Positions 38,780 to 49,806 of a stretch of 51,497 nt of DNA are shown piece by piece; positions within the stretch are counted from its first letter, which is position 1; every line of letters begins with the position of its first letter. The notes under the pieces were generated by a model that searched no databases, had not been told where the DNA came from, and saw nothing but the letters and a program-made list of their open reading frames with translations. The stretch lies in the NCBI GenBank assembly GCA_900549645.1, contig URPD01000006.1, positions 1-51,497 of the forward strand. Reading direction: 5' to 3'. The stretch is from an uncultured Eubacteriales bacterium. Lineage in GTDB: Bacteria; Bacillota; Clostridia; Oscillospirales; Oscillospiraceae. A program made the translations under genes and the position numbers.

Positions 38780-39952
38780 TTGAACCTTCTTGAAGAGGCA
38801 AAAAAACACTATTCCGAACAGATTTATTCGATTACTGCCGACCTTCACGCCCATCCTGAGCTGAGCTTTGAGGAAAAGCGCACAAGCGCCATCATCCGCG
38901 CCCAGCTTGAGAAGCTCGGCATTGAGATACTTGACCTTGGTCTTGAGACCGGCGTCGTGGGGCTGCTCCGCGGCCGCGGGGACGCGACCATCGCGCTGCG
39001 CGCGGACATCGACGCTATCGTGCAGCACGAGGAATATGACCGGCCGGACAAATCCCTCACGCCCGGAGTCATGCACGGCTGCGGGCACGACACCCATACG
39101 GCGGGGCTGCTCGGCGCGGCGATGCTGCTGAGCGCGCACCGGGACGAGCTTCGCGCGAACGTGCTCTTTGTGTTCCAGCCGGCGGAGGAAAAGCTCAAGG
39201 GCGCAAAGTACATGCTTGAGCACAACGTCTTTTCGCAGTACAAGCCCAGCGCCGTTTTCGGGCTGCACAATCTGCCGGAGCTGCCTGTCGGCACCGTCGG
39301 CGTCAAGGCCGGGCCGCTCATGTCGTTCAAAGATGGCTTCCGCATTAAGTTCATCGGCAAAAGCGGCCATACGAGCACGCCGCAGAAAAATGTCGACCCG
39401 ACGGTGGCCATCGCCAGCCTCGTCATGTCGCTTGAGACTATCATAAGCCGCAATGTCGGCCCACTTGAGTCCGCCGTGCTGACCGTGTGCTCCATCCAGT
39501 CCGGTACGCCGTTCGCCACCACGATCGACGACGCCGAGATAACCGGCAACATCCGCAGTCTTGAAGAGGACGTGCGCGAGCGCATCCTCAAGCGTGTTGA
39601 GCTTATGGCGCACGGCACTGCGGAGGAATTCGGCTGCGCCTGTGAGCTTGAGCTGATACCGATCACGCGCGGAGTTTTCAACAGCGAGTCGCTGCTGAAG
39701 GCCGCGTCGGACGCGGGCGCCGCGGTATTCGGGGTGGAAAACGTAAAGGTTCCCTCCGTTAACATGGCGTCGGAGGATTTCTCGCTGCTGAGCGAGGGCG
39801 TCCCCTCCTTCTTCTATTTTCTCGGCTCCGGCGTCCCCGGAGAGAAGCCCTGCCTGTGGCACAACCCGATGTTCCATGCCGCGCATGACACGCCGGTATG
39901 CGGCGCGGCGTTGCTCGCACAGTCGGTATTTTCGGCGCAGGACAATTTATAA
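38780..39952 (+). CDS. M20-family metallopeptidase/amidohydrolase (HipO/AbgB-like)
   Basis: A 390-residue zinc amidohydrolase. Metal-site residues are Cys101 and His103 in MHGCGHDTHTAG, Glu136-Glu137 in FQPAEEK, His163 in GLHNLPE and a late histidine in NPMFHAAHDTP. FIGKSGHTSTPQKNVDP marks the dimerisation domain. The cysteine-containing GCGHD motif is typical of the amidohydrolase branch that cleaves N-acyl or N-carbamoyl amino acids. Start is TTG at 38780, nine bases after GGAAAGGAG. It is divergent from lacI with an operator-like site between, so it may belong to the same regulon. Confidence 0.88.
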   Translation: MNLLEEAKKHYSEQIYSITADLHAHPELSFEEKRTSAIIRAQLEKLGIEILDLGLETGVVGLLRGRGDATIALRADIDAIVQHEEYDRPDKSLTPGVMHGCGHDTHTAGLLGAAMLLSAHRDELRANVLFVFQPAEEKLKGAKYMLEHNVFSQYKPSAVFGLHNLPELPVGTVGVKAGPLMSFKDGFRIKFIGKSGHTSTPQKNVDPTVAIASLVMSLETIISRNVGPLESAVLTVCSIQSGTPFATTIDDAEITGNIRSLEEDVRERILKRVELMAHGTAEEFGCACELELIPITRGVFNSESLLKAASDAGAAVFGVENVKVPSVNMASEDFSLLSEGVPSFFYFLGSGVPGEKPCLWHNPMFHAAHDTPVCGAALLAQSVFSAQDNL

Positions 39953-39957
39953 CTACA

Positions 39958-39996
39958 AAACACCGGCGTGTTGCTTTTCAACACGCCGGTGTTTTT
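39958..39996. terminator. Bidirectional terminator between M20 and XRE genes
   Basis: ACACCGGCGTGTTG (39960-39973) and its complement (39979-39992) form a 14-bp stem, preceded by AAAA and followed by TTTTT, so it can end transcripts from both converging genes. Confidence 0.9.
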
Positions 39997-40337
39997 CAGC
40001 TTTTCCCGTGCTGGAGCGCTTCAAGCAGCTTGCAGATTATCTCGCTGCACAGCCTGAACTCCTCCTCGGTCAGCAGCGCGAGCCGCGCCGTCAGCGCCGA
40101 GACGTCGTTTTCCTCGGTGCGCCCGAAGATTATCGAGTCGCTTGAAACGGACAGCACCGAGCACACCCGCTTCAGCGCCGCAAGCGATATGCCGACCGTG
40201 CCGCGCTCGATCGCCGACAGGCTCTTCGGGCCGATGCCTATCATCTCCGAAAACCTCTCCTGCGTATAGCCCGCGGCCTCACGCGCCTGACGGATATTCG
40301 TCCCTATCAAAACATTCAGATCCTTCTTTTCTGGCAT
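39996..40337 (-). CDS. XRE-family helix-turn-helix regulator
   Basis: A 113-residue protein with an N-terminal XRE DNA-binding domain (LIGTNIRQAREAAGYTQERFSEMIGIGPKSLSAIERGTVGISLAALKRVCSVLSV) and a helical C-terminal part (LTEEEFRLCSEIICKLLEAL). The ATG at 40337 has GGTGGAG upstream; the frame is open to 40385 but that start is less likely. The target is unknown. Its stop codon overlaps the bidirectional terminator. Confidence 0.85.
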   Translation of the reverse strand: MPEKKDLNVLIGTNIRQAREAAGYTQERFSEMIGIGPKSLSAIERGTVGISLAALKRVCSVLSVSSDSIIFGRTEENDVSALTARLALLTEEEFRLCSEIICKLLEALQHGKS

Positions 40338-40378
40338 GTCAACTCCACCTCTCTGCATTAGTTTATGTAATGAAGTTG

Positions 40379-40408
40379 TTGACATGAACCATCTAACGGC
40401 ATTATAAT
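40379..40408 (+). promoter_or_regulatory. Orphan consensus promoter
   Basis: TTGACA (40379-40384), an 18-base spacer and TATAAT (40403-40408) on the plus strand, pointing away from the XRE gene and into a region without an evident gene. Confidence 0.65.
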
Positions 40409-40414
40409 AGATAA

Positions 40415-40545
40415 TGCTGTTAAAGCGATATGGGCGAAAAAGCTATATTATACAAACTCTACACATCCTCAACCCGCAACACTTTTTTGCTCTGCTTGCT
40501 TAATCGGACAAGCCCCCGGCGTACCGCCGAGGACTTGTCCGAATT
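40415..40545 (+). ncRNA. Candidate small RNA or very short gene
   Basis: A transcript from the promoter at 40379-40408 would begin near 40415 and meet a strong interrupted hairpin at 40505-40540 (CGGACAAG/CTTGTCCG outer arms, CGGCG/CGCCG inner arms with loop TAC), followed by AATTTCTTC, a poor U-tract. An alternative is a 48-codon frame from ATG 40430 to TGA 40574-40576 (starts MGEKAILYKLYTSSTRN), but it has no ribosome site and crosses the hairpin. The hairpin might instead terminate the broken regulator gene on the minus strand. Confidence 0.35.
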
Positions 40546-40582
40546 TCTTCATTCCATAGAATTCTCCGCCATTTGAAAAAAC

Positions 40583-40790
40583 CTACCGGTTCATCTTGGG
40601 CTTGTCCGTCCGTTCAAGGATATAGTCTATCGACACGTCAAAATAATCCGCCAGCGCGATCAGCGTCTTGTAATCCGTCTCCCTCGCGCCGGATTCGTAC
40701 CTACTTATGCTGTTTTGATTCAGCCCCAGATCCATTGCAAGCTTCAGCTGGGATATCCCCCCGTTTTTCTCTCAGCGCCTTTAATCTCAT
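40583..40790 (-). pseudogene. XRE-family regulator broken by a frameshift in a G6 tract
   Basis: On the minus strand ATG at 40790 begins MRLKALREKRG in one frame, and a second frame continues ISQLKLAMDLGLNQNSISRYESGARETDYKTLIALADYFDVSIDYILERTD to a TAG at 40583-40585. The two halves of a 68-residue HTH_XRE protein are separated by one extra base in a run of six G (40757-40762). An AAGGGG ribosome site precedes the ATG. It may be a true pseudogene, a slippage-controlled gene or a sequencing error; the rest of the domain is well kept, suggesting a recent event. Confidence 0.75.
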
Positions 40791-40812
40791 ATGCCCACCC
40801 CTTGGCACAAGC

Positions 40813-40827
40813 ATACCAAACTGGTAT
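40813..40827. promoter_or_regulatory. Operator-like palindrome upstream of the broken XRE gene
   Basis: ATACCA (40813-40818), AAC, TGGTAT (40822-40827) is a perfect palindrome, and another half site TGGTAT follows at 40846-40851. A TATAAT on the minus strand (40837-40832) lies between them, fitting repression of the XRE gene by its own product. Confidence 0.55.
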
Positions 40828-41047
40828 ATTAATTATATCTCGTTTTGGTATATCGCATAAACGGCGCTGAACACTGTGCACAAAATCGCGCGCTGATTTT
40901 TGTTGAAAATGCTATTCTTGCTTTTTTCGACCGAATACTGCAACAATTCCACAGCTTTTCCGTATATATAAGTATACGCGCCCATCAACTTGTGCATTAC
41001 GACAAAATTGCATTTCAAATCTAAAGATTGCTTAAATTCGACCATTT

Positions 41048-41077
41048 TTGATAAAAAGTGGTGTACAATAATATTAT
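41048..41077 (+). promoter_or_regulatory. Promoter of the VanZ-like gene
   Basis: TTGATA (41048-41053), an 18-base spacer and TATTAT (41072-41077), 54 bases before the ATG at 41131. The rest of 40850-41047 shows no gene that I can support. Confidence 0.65.
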
Positions 41078-41130
41078 CAGTTAACAAGGCATCATGCCGC
41101 ACGGTAGCGGCGCTGCATTTGGAGAAACTT

Positions 41131-42486
41131 ATGTCTGCTTTCGGAACATATTTATATACATACGCGAGTCTCTGCCTCTCGGCGCTGGTTCTCTGTTCGG
41201 GTATTTTTCTGATATTCTGCCTTGCCGTGCGCAAGCGGAGCGGCGCTTCCCCGAAGCGGCAGGCGCTGTGGTTTGTGACGCTGTGGTATCTGATCTCGCT
41301 GAGCATGATACTCTTCACGACCGGGCACAGCGGCGAGAACGCTCTGAACCTCTACCCCCTGCGCAGTATCTATTCCGCCATGGCCGACACCGGAGTGAGC
41401 CTGTCACAGCTCATAATTCTGACCTCCGGCCTGTTCATCCCCTTCGGCTTCCTGCTGACGCTGGTCATCCGCCGCAGGCGGCTGCAATATTTTATCCCGC
41501 TCTTCTCTCTGGTATACGCGCTGGCGCTTGAGGGGCTTCAGCTGCTCTTCGGCTACGGCTCATTCGACATTGACCGACCGATCCTCGGTATGCTCGGCAC
41601 GCTGTTCGGCGGCGGGCTGTGCGCGATGATATTCCCGACTCATTGCGGCGGCAGGCGGAACATTGTCTGGCACTGCGTTGAAACCGCCGTCCCCGTGGCG
41701 CTGACTGCGGCGCTGCTCATCTCCTATTCCGCACGGCCATACGGCTACCTCCCCTGCGAGACCGGCAGCCCCTACGAAGTGAAGCGCGCCGCCGTGGAAT
41801 GCTCGATGATAGCGGACATGCTGCCCTCGAAGCTTGAGGTCTATTCTCTCGCCGCTCCGTCCGACAGCGCGGACGCCGCCGCAGACGATATATTCTCCGC
41901 GCTCGGCTTCACCCGTGACCGCAGTTACAAGAGCGCGTACGACTCCGTGCTGCTCTACCGCTCGACCGACGCGCAGGCGCTGCTGTGGTGCTATAACGAC
42001 GCGACCTTCAACTTCACGCTGTACAGCGGCGGCGAGGGCGACGGCTCAGACCCGTTCGAGCTTGCGTACAAGCTGCTTGACAGCATCGGCCGCCCGCTGC
42101 CCGCCGGTCTCACGCGCGAGATCGCCGACGACGGCGAATACCGCCTCACCGCCGATTTTCTGCACAGCGGCAATGAGATCTATAACGGCAGCGTCAATTT
42201 CAGTGTACACGACGGCCGTCTCGAATACCTCGATTATGAGCTGTACACCATGCTCCCGCTCGGCGAGGAATACACCCTCAGCGCCGACGGCGTGGCCCGG
42301 CTCATACGCCGCGGCGAATTCATCTGCACCGGCGGCGTAATGATCTCCAGTGAGATAGACGTGGTGCAGTGCCGCACGGTCAATATCGTCTACGCAGGTG
42401 ACTCCAAGAACTTCTACCGGCCGATGTACTCCATCGAAGCCGTCATAAACGGCGGCGTCGCAACTATACTCCTCCCCGCGTTCTGA
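41131..42486 (+). CDS. VanZ-like membrane protein with a large extracytoplasmic domain
   Basis: A 451-residue protein. The first half has about six membrane helices with a VanZ-like pattern: NLYPLRSIYSAM, LSQLIILTSGLFIPFGFLLTLV, ALEGLQLLFGYGSFDIDRPILGMLGTLFGG. The second half (about residues 215-451) is hydrophilic, beginning PYGYLPCETGSPYEVKRAAVE, and I do not recognise it. VanZ proteins are linked to glycopeptide tolerance, but most members have unknown roles. The ATG at 41131 follows GGAG at six bases; the frame upstream lies before the promoter and is not used. Confidence 0.75.
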   Translation: MSAFGTYLYTYASLCLSALVLCSGIFLIFCLAVRKRSGASPKRQALWFVTLWYLISLSMILFTTGHSGENALNLYPLRSIYSAMADTGVSLSQLIILTSGLFIPFGFLLTLVIRRRRLQYFIPLFSLVYALALEGLQLLFGYGSFDIDRPILGMLGTLFGGGLCAMIFPTHCGGRRNIVWHCVETAVPVALTAALLISYSARPYGYLPCETGSPYEVKRAAVECSMIADMLPSKLEVYSLAAPSDSADAAADDIFSALGFTRDRSYKSAYDSVLLYRSTDAQALLWCYNDATFNFTLYSGGEGDGSDPFELAYKLLDSIGRPLPAGLTREIADDGEYRLTADFLHSGNEIYNGSVNFSVHDGRLEYLDYELYTMLPLGEEYTLSADGVARLIRRGEFICTGGVMISSEIDVVQCRTVNIVYAGDSKNFYRPMYSIEAVINGGVATILLPAF

Positions 42487-42505
42487 TAAGCGGGTAGAGA
42501 ATACG

Positions 42506-42549
42506 ATCCGCCTGATTTTGGGCTGAAAGCTCGAAATCAGGCGGATTTT
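42506..42549 (+). terminator. Terminator of the VanZ-like gene
   Basis: ATCCGCCTGATTT (42506-42518) pairs with AAATCAGGCGGAT (42534-42546); the 15-base loop can form a small inner stem. TTTC follows. Confidence 0.8.
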
Positions 42550-42644
42550 CACACTTTATGCGGCTTTTTCTTTTCCCGCCGCGCTCCGGAAAATTTTTAT
42601 TTCCCGCGAAGCCCGGATGCGACAAGTTTCCCGGCTGTCTGCCG

Positions 42645-42670
42645 CTATACTGTACGCACAGTATAGGAGG
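42645..42670 (+). promoter_or_regulatory. Palindrome touching the ribosome site of the SleB-type gene
   Basis: CTATACTGT (42645-42653) and ACAGTATAG (42658-42666) are perfect complements around ACGC. The left arm contains a TATACT that could be a -10 box; the right arm runs into the AGGAGG ribosome site (42665-42670). It could be an operator or an RNA hairpin limiting translation. Confidence 0.55.
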
Positions 42671-42677
42671 AAACGAA

Positions 42678-43286
42678 ATGAAAAAGCTTATCTCAGCACT
42701 GCTGGCACTGGCGCTCATGCTCGCCCTCAGTCCGCCCGGACACGCGGATTACGACCCGAAGGTGGACTACCTCGCCATCATGCTGCACGCGGCGGAGGTC
42801 GGCGACATCGAGGCGGGGCGCGCCGCCTCGATATGCCGCAACGAGCAGATCGACATTGAGCTCACCGGTGAAACAAAGCTGGATTTTGACGAGCTGTTTC
42901 TGCTGGCGAAGATAATCTGCGCCGAGGCGGGCAGCCCACAGCTCAGCGACGACTGGCGCATGTGCGTCGGCGAGGTCGTGCTCAACCGCGTCGCGTCGCC
43001 GGAGTTTCCGGACAGCATCCATGACGTTGTGTACGAGCCGGGGCAGTATCAGGAGGTCGACACCTTTGAATTTGCGTACGTGCTCATGCCGACGGCGGAA
43101 TGTGTGGACGCCGCGCGGCGGCTGCTTGAGGGCGAACGCCTGATGGAGCCGTGGGTCGTGTTTCAGGCAAACTTCGTTCAGGGCGGCGGGATCTACTCCG
43201 CGTATTGCGACAGCGAGCTTGGCTATACATACTTCTGCTCCAGTATGCACCCGGAACTGTACCGCGTTGACAAAAAAGGTTCCTGA
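42678..43286 (+). CDS. SleB-type cell wall hydrolase, secreted
   Basis: A 202-residue protein with a signal peptide (MKKLISALLALALMLALSPPGHA) and a Hydrolase_2/SleB catalytic domain from about residue 70 (ELFLLAKIICAEAGSPQLSDDWRMCVGEVVLNRVASPEFPDSIHDVVYEP), where the glutamate of CAEAG is the expected catalytic acid. The end YFCSSMHPELY is unusual in carrying a cysteine. It lacks the peptidoglycan-binding domain of full SleB. It may act in spore-cortex lysis with YpeB or in general wall turnover. Confidence 0.85.
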   Translation: MKKLISALLALALMLALSPPGHADYDPKVDYLAIMLHAAEVGDIEAGRAASICRNEQIDIELTGETKLDFDELFLLAKIICAEAGSPQLSDDWRMCVGEVVLNRVASPEFPDSIHDVVYEPGQYQEVDTFEFAYVLMPTAECVDAARRLLEGERLMEPWVVFQANFVQGGGIYSAYCDSELGYTYFCSSMHPELYRVDKKGS

Positions 43287-43307
43287 CGAAAGCGTCAGGA
43301 ACCTTTT
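43274..43307 (+). terminator. Terminator of the SleB-type gene (first copy of a repeated hairpin)
   Basis: A 15-bp stem with AAAAGGTTCCTGACG (43274-43288) and its complement (43293-43307) starts inside the last codons of the gene. The same hairpin recurs at 43521-43554. Confidence 0.85.
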
Positions 43308-43520
43308 CAGTCTGTCAAAGAACATGTGCAGCAGGGCGCGGATAAGAGAGCAGCGGGGGAGCTTGAGGGGGCAAGGCCCGCCTCAAATACAATAAACCGC
43401 CGTCCAAAAGTCTTGATACATCAACGACTTTTGGAGCAAAGCAGCATTTTGATAATATCAAAATGCTCGGCGGATGAAGCTTGTCAAAAAAAGTCCTCAC
43501 AGGACTTTTTTGACAAGCTG
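43307..43520. repeat. Multi-hairpin intergenic repeat element
   Basis: Between two identical terminator hairpins lie about 210 bases with three more stems: CCAAAAGTC/GACTTTTGG (43404-43412, 43426-43434), a 12-bp palindrome AGCATTTTGATA/TATCAAAATGCT (43443-43454, 43456-43467), and a 19-20-bp stem with one bulge (43478-43497, 43501-43519). Its first 52 bases (43307-43358) recur exactly at 51446-51497. No protein is encoded. It is probably a dispersed, structured intergenic repeat. Confidence 0.75.
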
Positions 43521-43554
43521 AAAGGTTCCTGACGAAAGCGTCAGGAACCTTTTT
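43521..43554. terminator. Second copy of the GGTTCCTGACG hairpin; terminator of the DAK2-domain gene
   Basis: AAAGGTTCCTGACG (43521-43534) and its complement (43539-43552). It lies 17 bases after the minus-strand DAK2-domain gene and can function on both strands. Confidence 0.8.
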
Positions 43555-43570
43555 ATATCAATATCAGTCT

Positions 43571-45259
43571 TTATTCAACGGAGATCATGTAGTAGTACAC
43601 GGGCTGGCCGCCGGAAACGACGCTTACCTCCGCGTCGGGGAAGCAGTCGATGATGGTCTTGGCCGCCTCCTGCGCATCGTCCTCCTGCACGTCCTTGCCG
43701 TAGTACACGGTGATGAATTCGGGCGCGATCTCGTCAAACGCCCAGCTCAGCTCTTTGAACAGAGTCTTGATGTTCGTGTAGCTGCCGAGCAGCGCGCCGT
43801 CCATCAGTGCGAGGTATTCGCCCGCGTGGATGATGTGGCCGTCAAAATCGGAGTCGCGCGCGGCGTAGGTCACCATCGCGGTGTGGACATGGGAGATGGC
43901 CTCCTTCATATCCGCCTCCAGCTGCTCCTCGCTGTTTTCGGGGTTGAAATTCAGCAGCGCGGAGATGCCCTGCGGCACGGTCTTGGTCGGCATGACGACG
44001 ACCTTTTTATCCGTCAGCGGGACGCACTGCTCCGCCGCCATGATGATGTTCTTGTTATTGGGGAACACGAACACGGTCGAGGCCGGGGTGCGGTTTATCT
44101 CCTTGAGGATGTCGTTCGTGGAGGGGTTCATGGTCTGGCCGCCGGTGACTATCGCGTCGGCTCCCAGCTCCTGAAACAGCGCCTCCATTCCCGCGCCCGC
44201 GCAGACGGCGACAATGCCGTATTCCTTCTCAGGCGCGGCAATCTTGTCCTCGTTCTCGGCGGCTTCCAGCTCGGCTTCGATCTGCTCCAGATCGTCCGTG
44301 GTCTGCGCCTTCTTGCCGGCGAGTATATCGTCGTGCTGGGTGCGCATGTTCTCTATCTTCGCAAGCTCCAGCGTACCGTACTTCTGCGACTCGTTGAGCG
44401 CGTCGCCGGGGATGTTGGTATGGACGTGAACCTTGAAGGACTCGTCGTCCTCGCCGATGACCAGCGAGTCGCCGATGCTGTTGAGGTAGGCGCGCAGCGG
44501 GTCGAGATCGACGTCGGGGTCGTTCTTGCGGACGATGTACACCGTGTCGAACGCGAAGGTGATGTCCTCGGTATCGAACACCTCGAATGCGGTCTTCTCC
44601 TCGACCTGAGCCTTCGGCTTCGCGGCGCTCACAGGAGCCGTGACCTCGCCGCGCAGGGAGGCGAGCATCGCCTTGAGTATTGTCATAAAGCCCATGCCGC
44701 CCGCGTCCACAACTCCGGCCTTCTTCAGCACGGGGTTGAGGTTCACGGTGTCCTCCAGTGCCTCTTCGCCCGCTCTAATCGCGCACTCAAGCGCGCTTTC
44801 AAGGCTTGCGCCCGCGTTCGCAGCCTCGACCGCAGCGGCAGCGGCAAGGCGGGAGACGGTGAGTATGGTGCCCTCCGCGGGCTTCATAACGGCCTTGTAT
44901 GCCGCGTCGACACCGTCGGACAGCGCGCCGGCGAATTCCGCCGCGCCCGCAGTCTCGATGCCCTTGAGGCGGCGGGATATCCCGCGGAACAGCAGCGACA
45001 GGATAACGCCGGAGTTGCCGCGCGCGCCGCGCAGCAGCGCGGATGCGACGCAGGAGGCCGCGGCGTCAATTGCGTCGAAGCTCTTCTTCCTCAGCTCGGC
45101 GGCGGCGCTGTTCATGGTAAGACTCATGTTGGTGCCGGTATCGCCGTCGGGGACGGGGAAAACGTTAAGATCGTTGATTATCTGAATATTGTCGCTGAGC
45201 GCGGCGTCCGCGCAGAGCATCATTTCCTTGAACGCCGCAGCGTCAATATATTCTCTCAA
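43571..45259 (-). CDS. DAK2-domain protein YloV (FakA-like fatty acid kinase)
   Basis: A 562-residue protein with an N-terminal DAK2 (DhaL-like) nucleotide domain: NVFPVPDGDTGTNMSLT, with the magnesium-binding aspartates, and LLRGARGNSGVILSLLFRGI. A middle domain and a C-terminal DegV-like-partner region follow (VSVVSGGQPVYYYMISVE). In Staphylococcus, FakA phosphorylates fatty acids bound to FakB; none is in view here. A TTG start at 45259 has GGAGG eight bases upstream; a GTG at 45268 would be too close to it. It follows a YloU-type gene, the common order. Confidence 0.9.
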   Translation of the reverse strand: MREYIDAAAFKEMMLCADAALSDNIQIINDLNVFPVPDGDTGTNMSLTMNSAAAELRKKSFDAIDAAASCVASALLRGARGNSGVILSLLFRGISRRLKGIETAGAAEFAGALSDGVDAAYKAVMKPAEGTILTVSRLAAAAAVEAANAGASLESALECAIRAGEEALEDTVNLNPVLKKAGVVDAGGMGFMTILKAMLASLRGEVTAPVSAAKPKAQVEEKTAFEVFDTEDITFAFDTVYIVRKNDPDVDLDPLRAYLNSIGDSLVIGEDDESFKVHVHTNIPGDALNESQKYGTLELAKIENMRTQHDDILAGKKAQTTDDLEQIEAELEAAENEDKIAAPEKEYGIVAVCAGAGMEALFQELGADAIVTGGQTMNPSTNDILKEINRTPASTVFVFPNNKNIIMAAEQCVPLTDKKVVVMPTKTVPQGISALLNFNPENSEEQLEADMKEAISHVHTAMVTYAARDSDFDGHIIHAGEYLALMDGALLGSYTNIKTLFKELSWAFDEIAPEFITVYYGKDVQEDDAQEAAKTIIDCFPDAEVSVVSGGQPVYYYMISVE

Positions 45260-45285
45260 GTGAAACACCTCCGGGGCAAGCTGGC

Positions 45286-45636
45286 TTACCCGATAATTGT
45301 ATCTATATAAACATCCACGCTCTTTACGGGTACGCCGGTGGACTTGGCGAGCTTGTAGCTCACTTCGTTCATAATGCTGCGGGAGACCGCACTGAAGTTG
45401 ACCCCGCGGTCAACCCCTATGTGAAGCTCCAGCGAGACGCCGCCCTCGTCGTCAAAGTGCACCACGATGCCCTTCGACATTGACTCACGGCGCAGGAGCT
45501 GCCACGGGCCGCCTTCCTTGCTGCACGCAACCATTCCCTTGACGCCAAAGCAGCTTGTCGCGGCGTCTCCGGCAAGATTCGTAAAGACCTCGCTGGTGAT
45601 GCTGATGGTTCCGATGTCGTTAGTTATATTCACCAT
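45286..45636 (-). CDS. Asp23/Gls24-family protein YloU
   Basis: A 116-residue protein of the Asp23/Gls24 envelope-stress family: ITSEVFTNLAGDAATSCFGVKGM and the C-terminal YKLAKSTGVPVKSVDVYIDTIIG are typical. The family associates with the membrane and often accompanies YloV/FakA. It is the first gene of a two-gene operon, with 26 bases to the next start. Confidence 0.9.
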   Translation of the reverse strand: MVNITNDIGTISITSEVFTNLAGDAATSCFGVKGMVACSKEGGPWQLLRRESMSKGIVVHFDDEGGVSLELHIGVDRGVNFSAVSRSIMNEVSYKLAKSTGVPVKSVDVYIDTIIG

Positions 45637-45694
45637 AAGATACGAGTTCCTTTCCGTTTGTTATTTATCGGCCGGAAATCATGGCCGATGTATG

Positions 45695-45723
45695 ATTATA
45701 ATATAAAATTCCCGCAAACACAA
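45695..45723 (-). promoter_or_regulatory. Promoter of yloU-yloV
   Basis: On the minus strand TTGTGT (45723-45718), 17 bases, TATAAT (45700-45695). A 7-bp inverted repeat ATCGGCC/GGCCGAT lies in the leader at about 45667-45689. Confidence 0.7.
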
Positions 45724-45839
45724 GAACAATTTCTTCTCCGTAATGCCCGAAATGCCGATATCTTTTGGTCATTCCTACAAATATGTCCGTCAGATAGGCG
45801 AAACGTGTATTTTTGCACTAATTTTACTCCGATAATCTG

Positions 45840-45868
45840 TTTACATTTTGACGTTTTAATGTTATATT
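45840..45868 (+). promoter_or_regulatory. Promoter of the PFOR gene
   Basis: TTTACA (45840-45845), 17 bases, TATATT (45863-45868). Transcription from about 45875 excludes the most upstream in-frame ATG as a start. Confidence 0.7.
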
Positions 45869-45932
45869 GGATACGTCTGTACAGGACAAAGACAGGCAAT
45901 GGCAAATATTTTTAATGGAGATGAAAATAGAA

Positions 45933-49571
<3,639 letters not shown>

Positions 49572-49585
49572 TCCGAGTTACCCCG

Positions 49586-49618
49586 ATTTGGGCGGCCAAT
49601 AAGGCCGCCCAAATTTTT
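49586..49618 (+). terminator. Terminator of the PFOR gene
   Basis: TTTGGGCGGCC (49586-49596) and its complement (49602-49612), loop AATAA, followed by six T. Confidence 0.95.
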
Positions 49619-49631
49619 TCGATTTTCGGTA

Positions 49632-49660
49632 TTGACAAATCAAAAAAGCTGCTGTATACT
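49632..49660 (+). promoter_or_regulatory. Promoter of pyrG
   Basis: TTGACA (49632-49637), 17 bases, TATACT (49655-49660), close to consensus, giving a leader of about 140 bases before pyrG. Confidence 0.88.
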
Positions 49661-49700
49661 ATTACAGTAATTTGGATATCGGTATTTTTTTGCATGAAAG

Positions 49701-49760
49701 CGTTCGCTGATGTATGGGGCCAACTGCCCCCTTTAGGCATCGGAGAACGTTTTATTTTTA
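49701..49760 (+). promoter_or_regulatory. Terminator-like structure in the pyrG leader (possible attenuator)
   Basis: An inner hairpin GGGGC/GCCCC (49716-49720, 49726-49730) sits in an interrupted outer stem: CGTTC with GAACG (49701-49705, 49745-49749) and GATG with CATC (49709-49712, 49738-49741). It is followed by TTTTATTTTTAT (49750 on). The position between promoter and gene suggests control by premature termination. The start of the transcript does not look like the GGGC of the Bacillus subtilis pyrG system. Confidence 0.6.
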
Positions 49761-49806
49761 TATTCGCGCATCGCGTAGCACTGCGCACATGAGGAGAGAT
49801 ACCGAT

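Noticed and set aside
40833..41318. A minus-strand frame of 161 codons upstream of the VanZ-like gene
   Set aside because: It overlaps the VanZ-like start and its promoter on the opposite strand, lacks a ribosome site and has no recognisable domain.
43307..43520. CRISPR array in the hairpin-rich region
   Set aside because: The stems differ from each other and are not regularly spaced direct repeats with unique spacers; no cas genes are present.
49660..49806. Bacillus subtilis-type pyrG attenuation by reiterative G addition
   Set aside because: The predicted transcript start region does not have the GGGC initiation sequence required for that mechanism.
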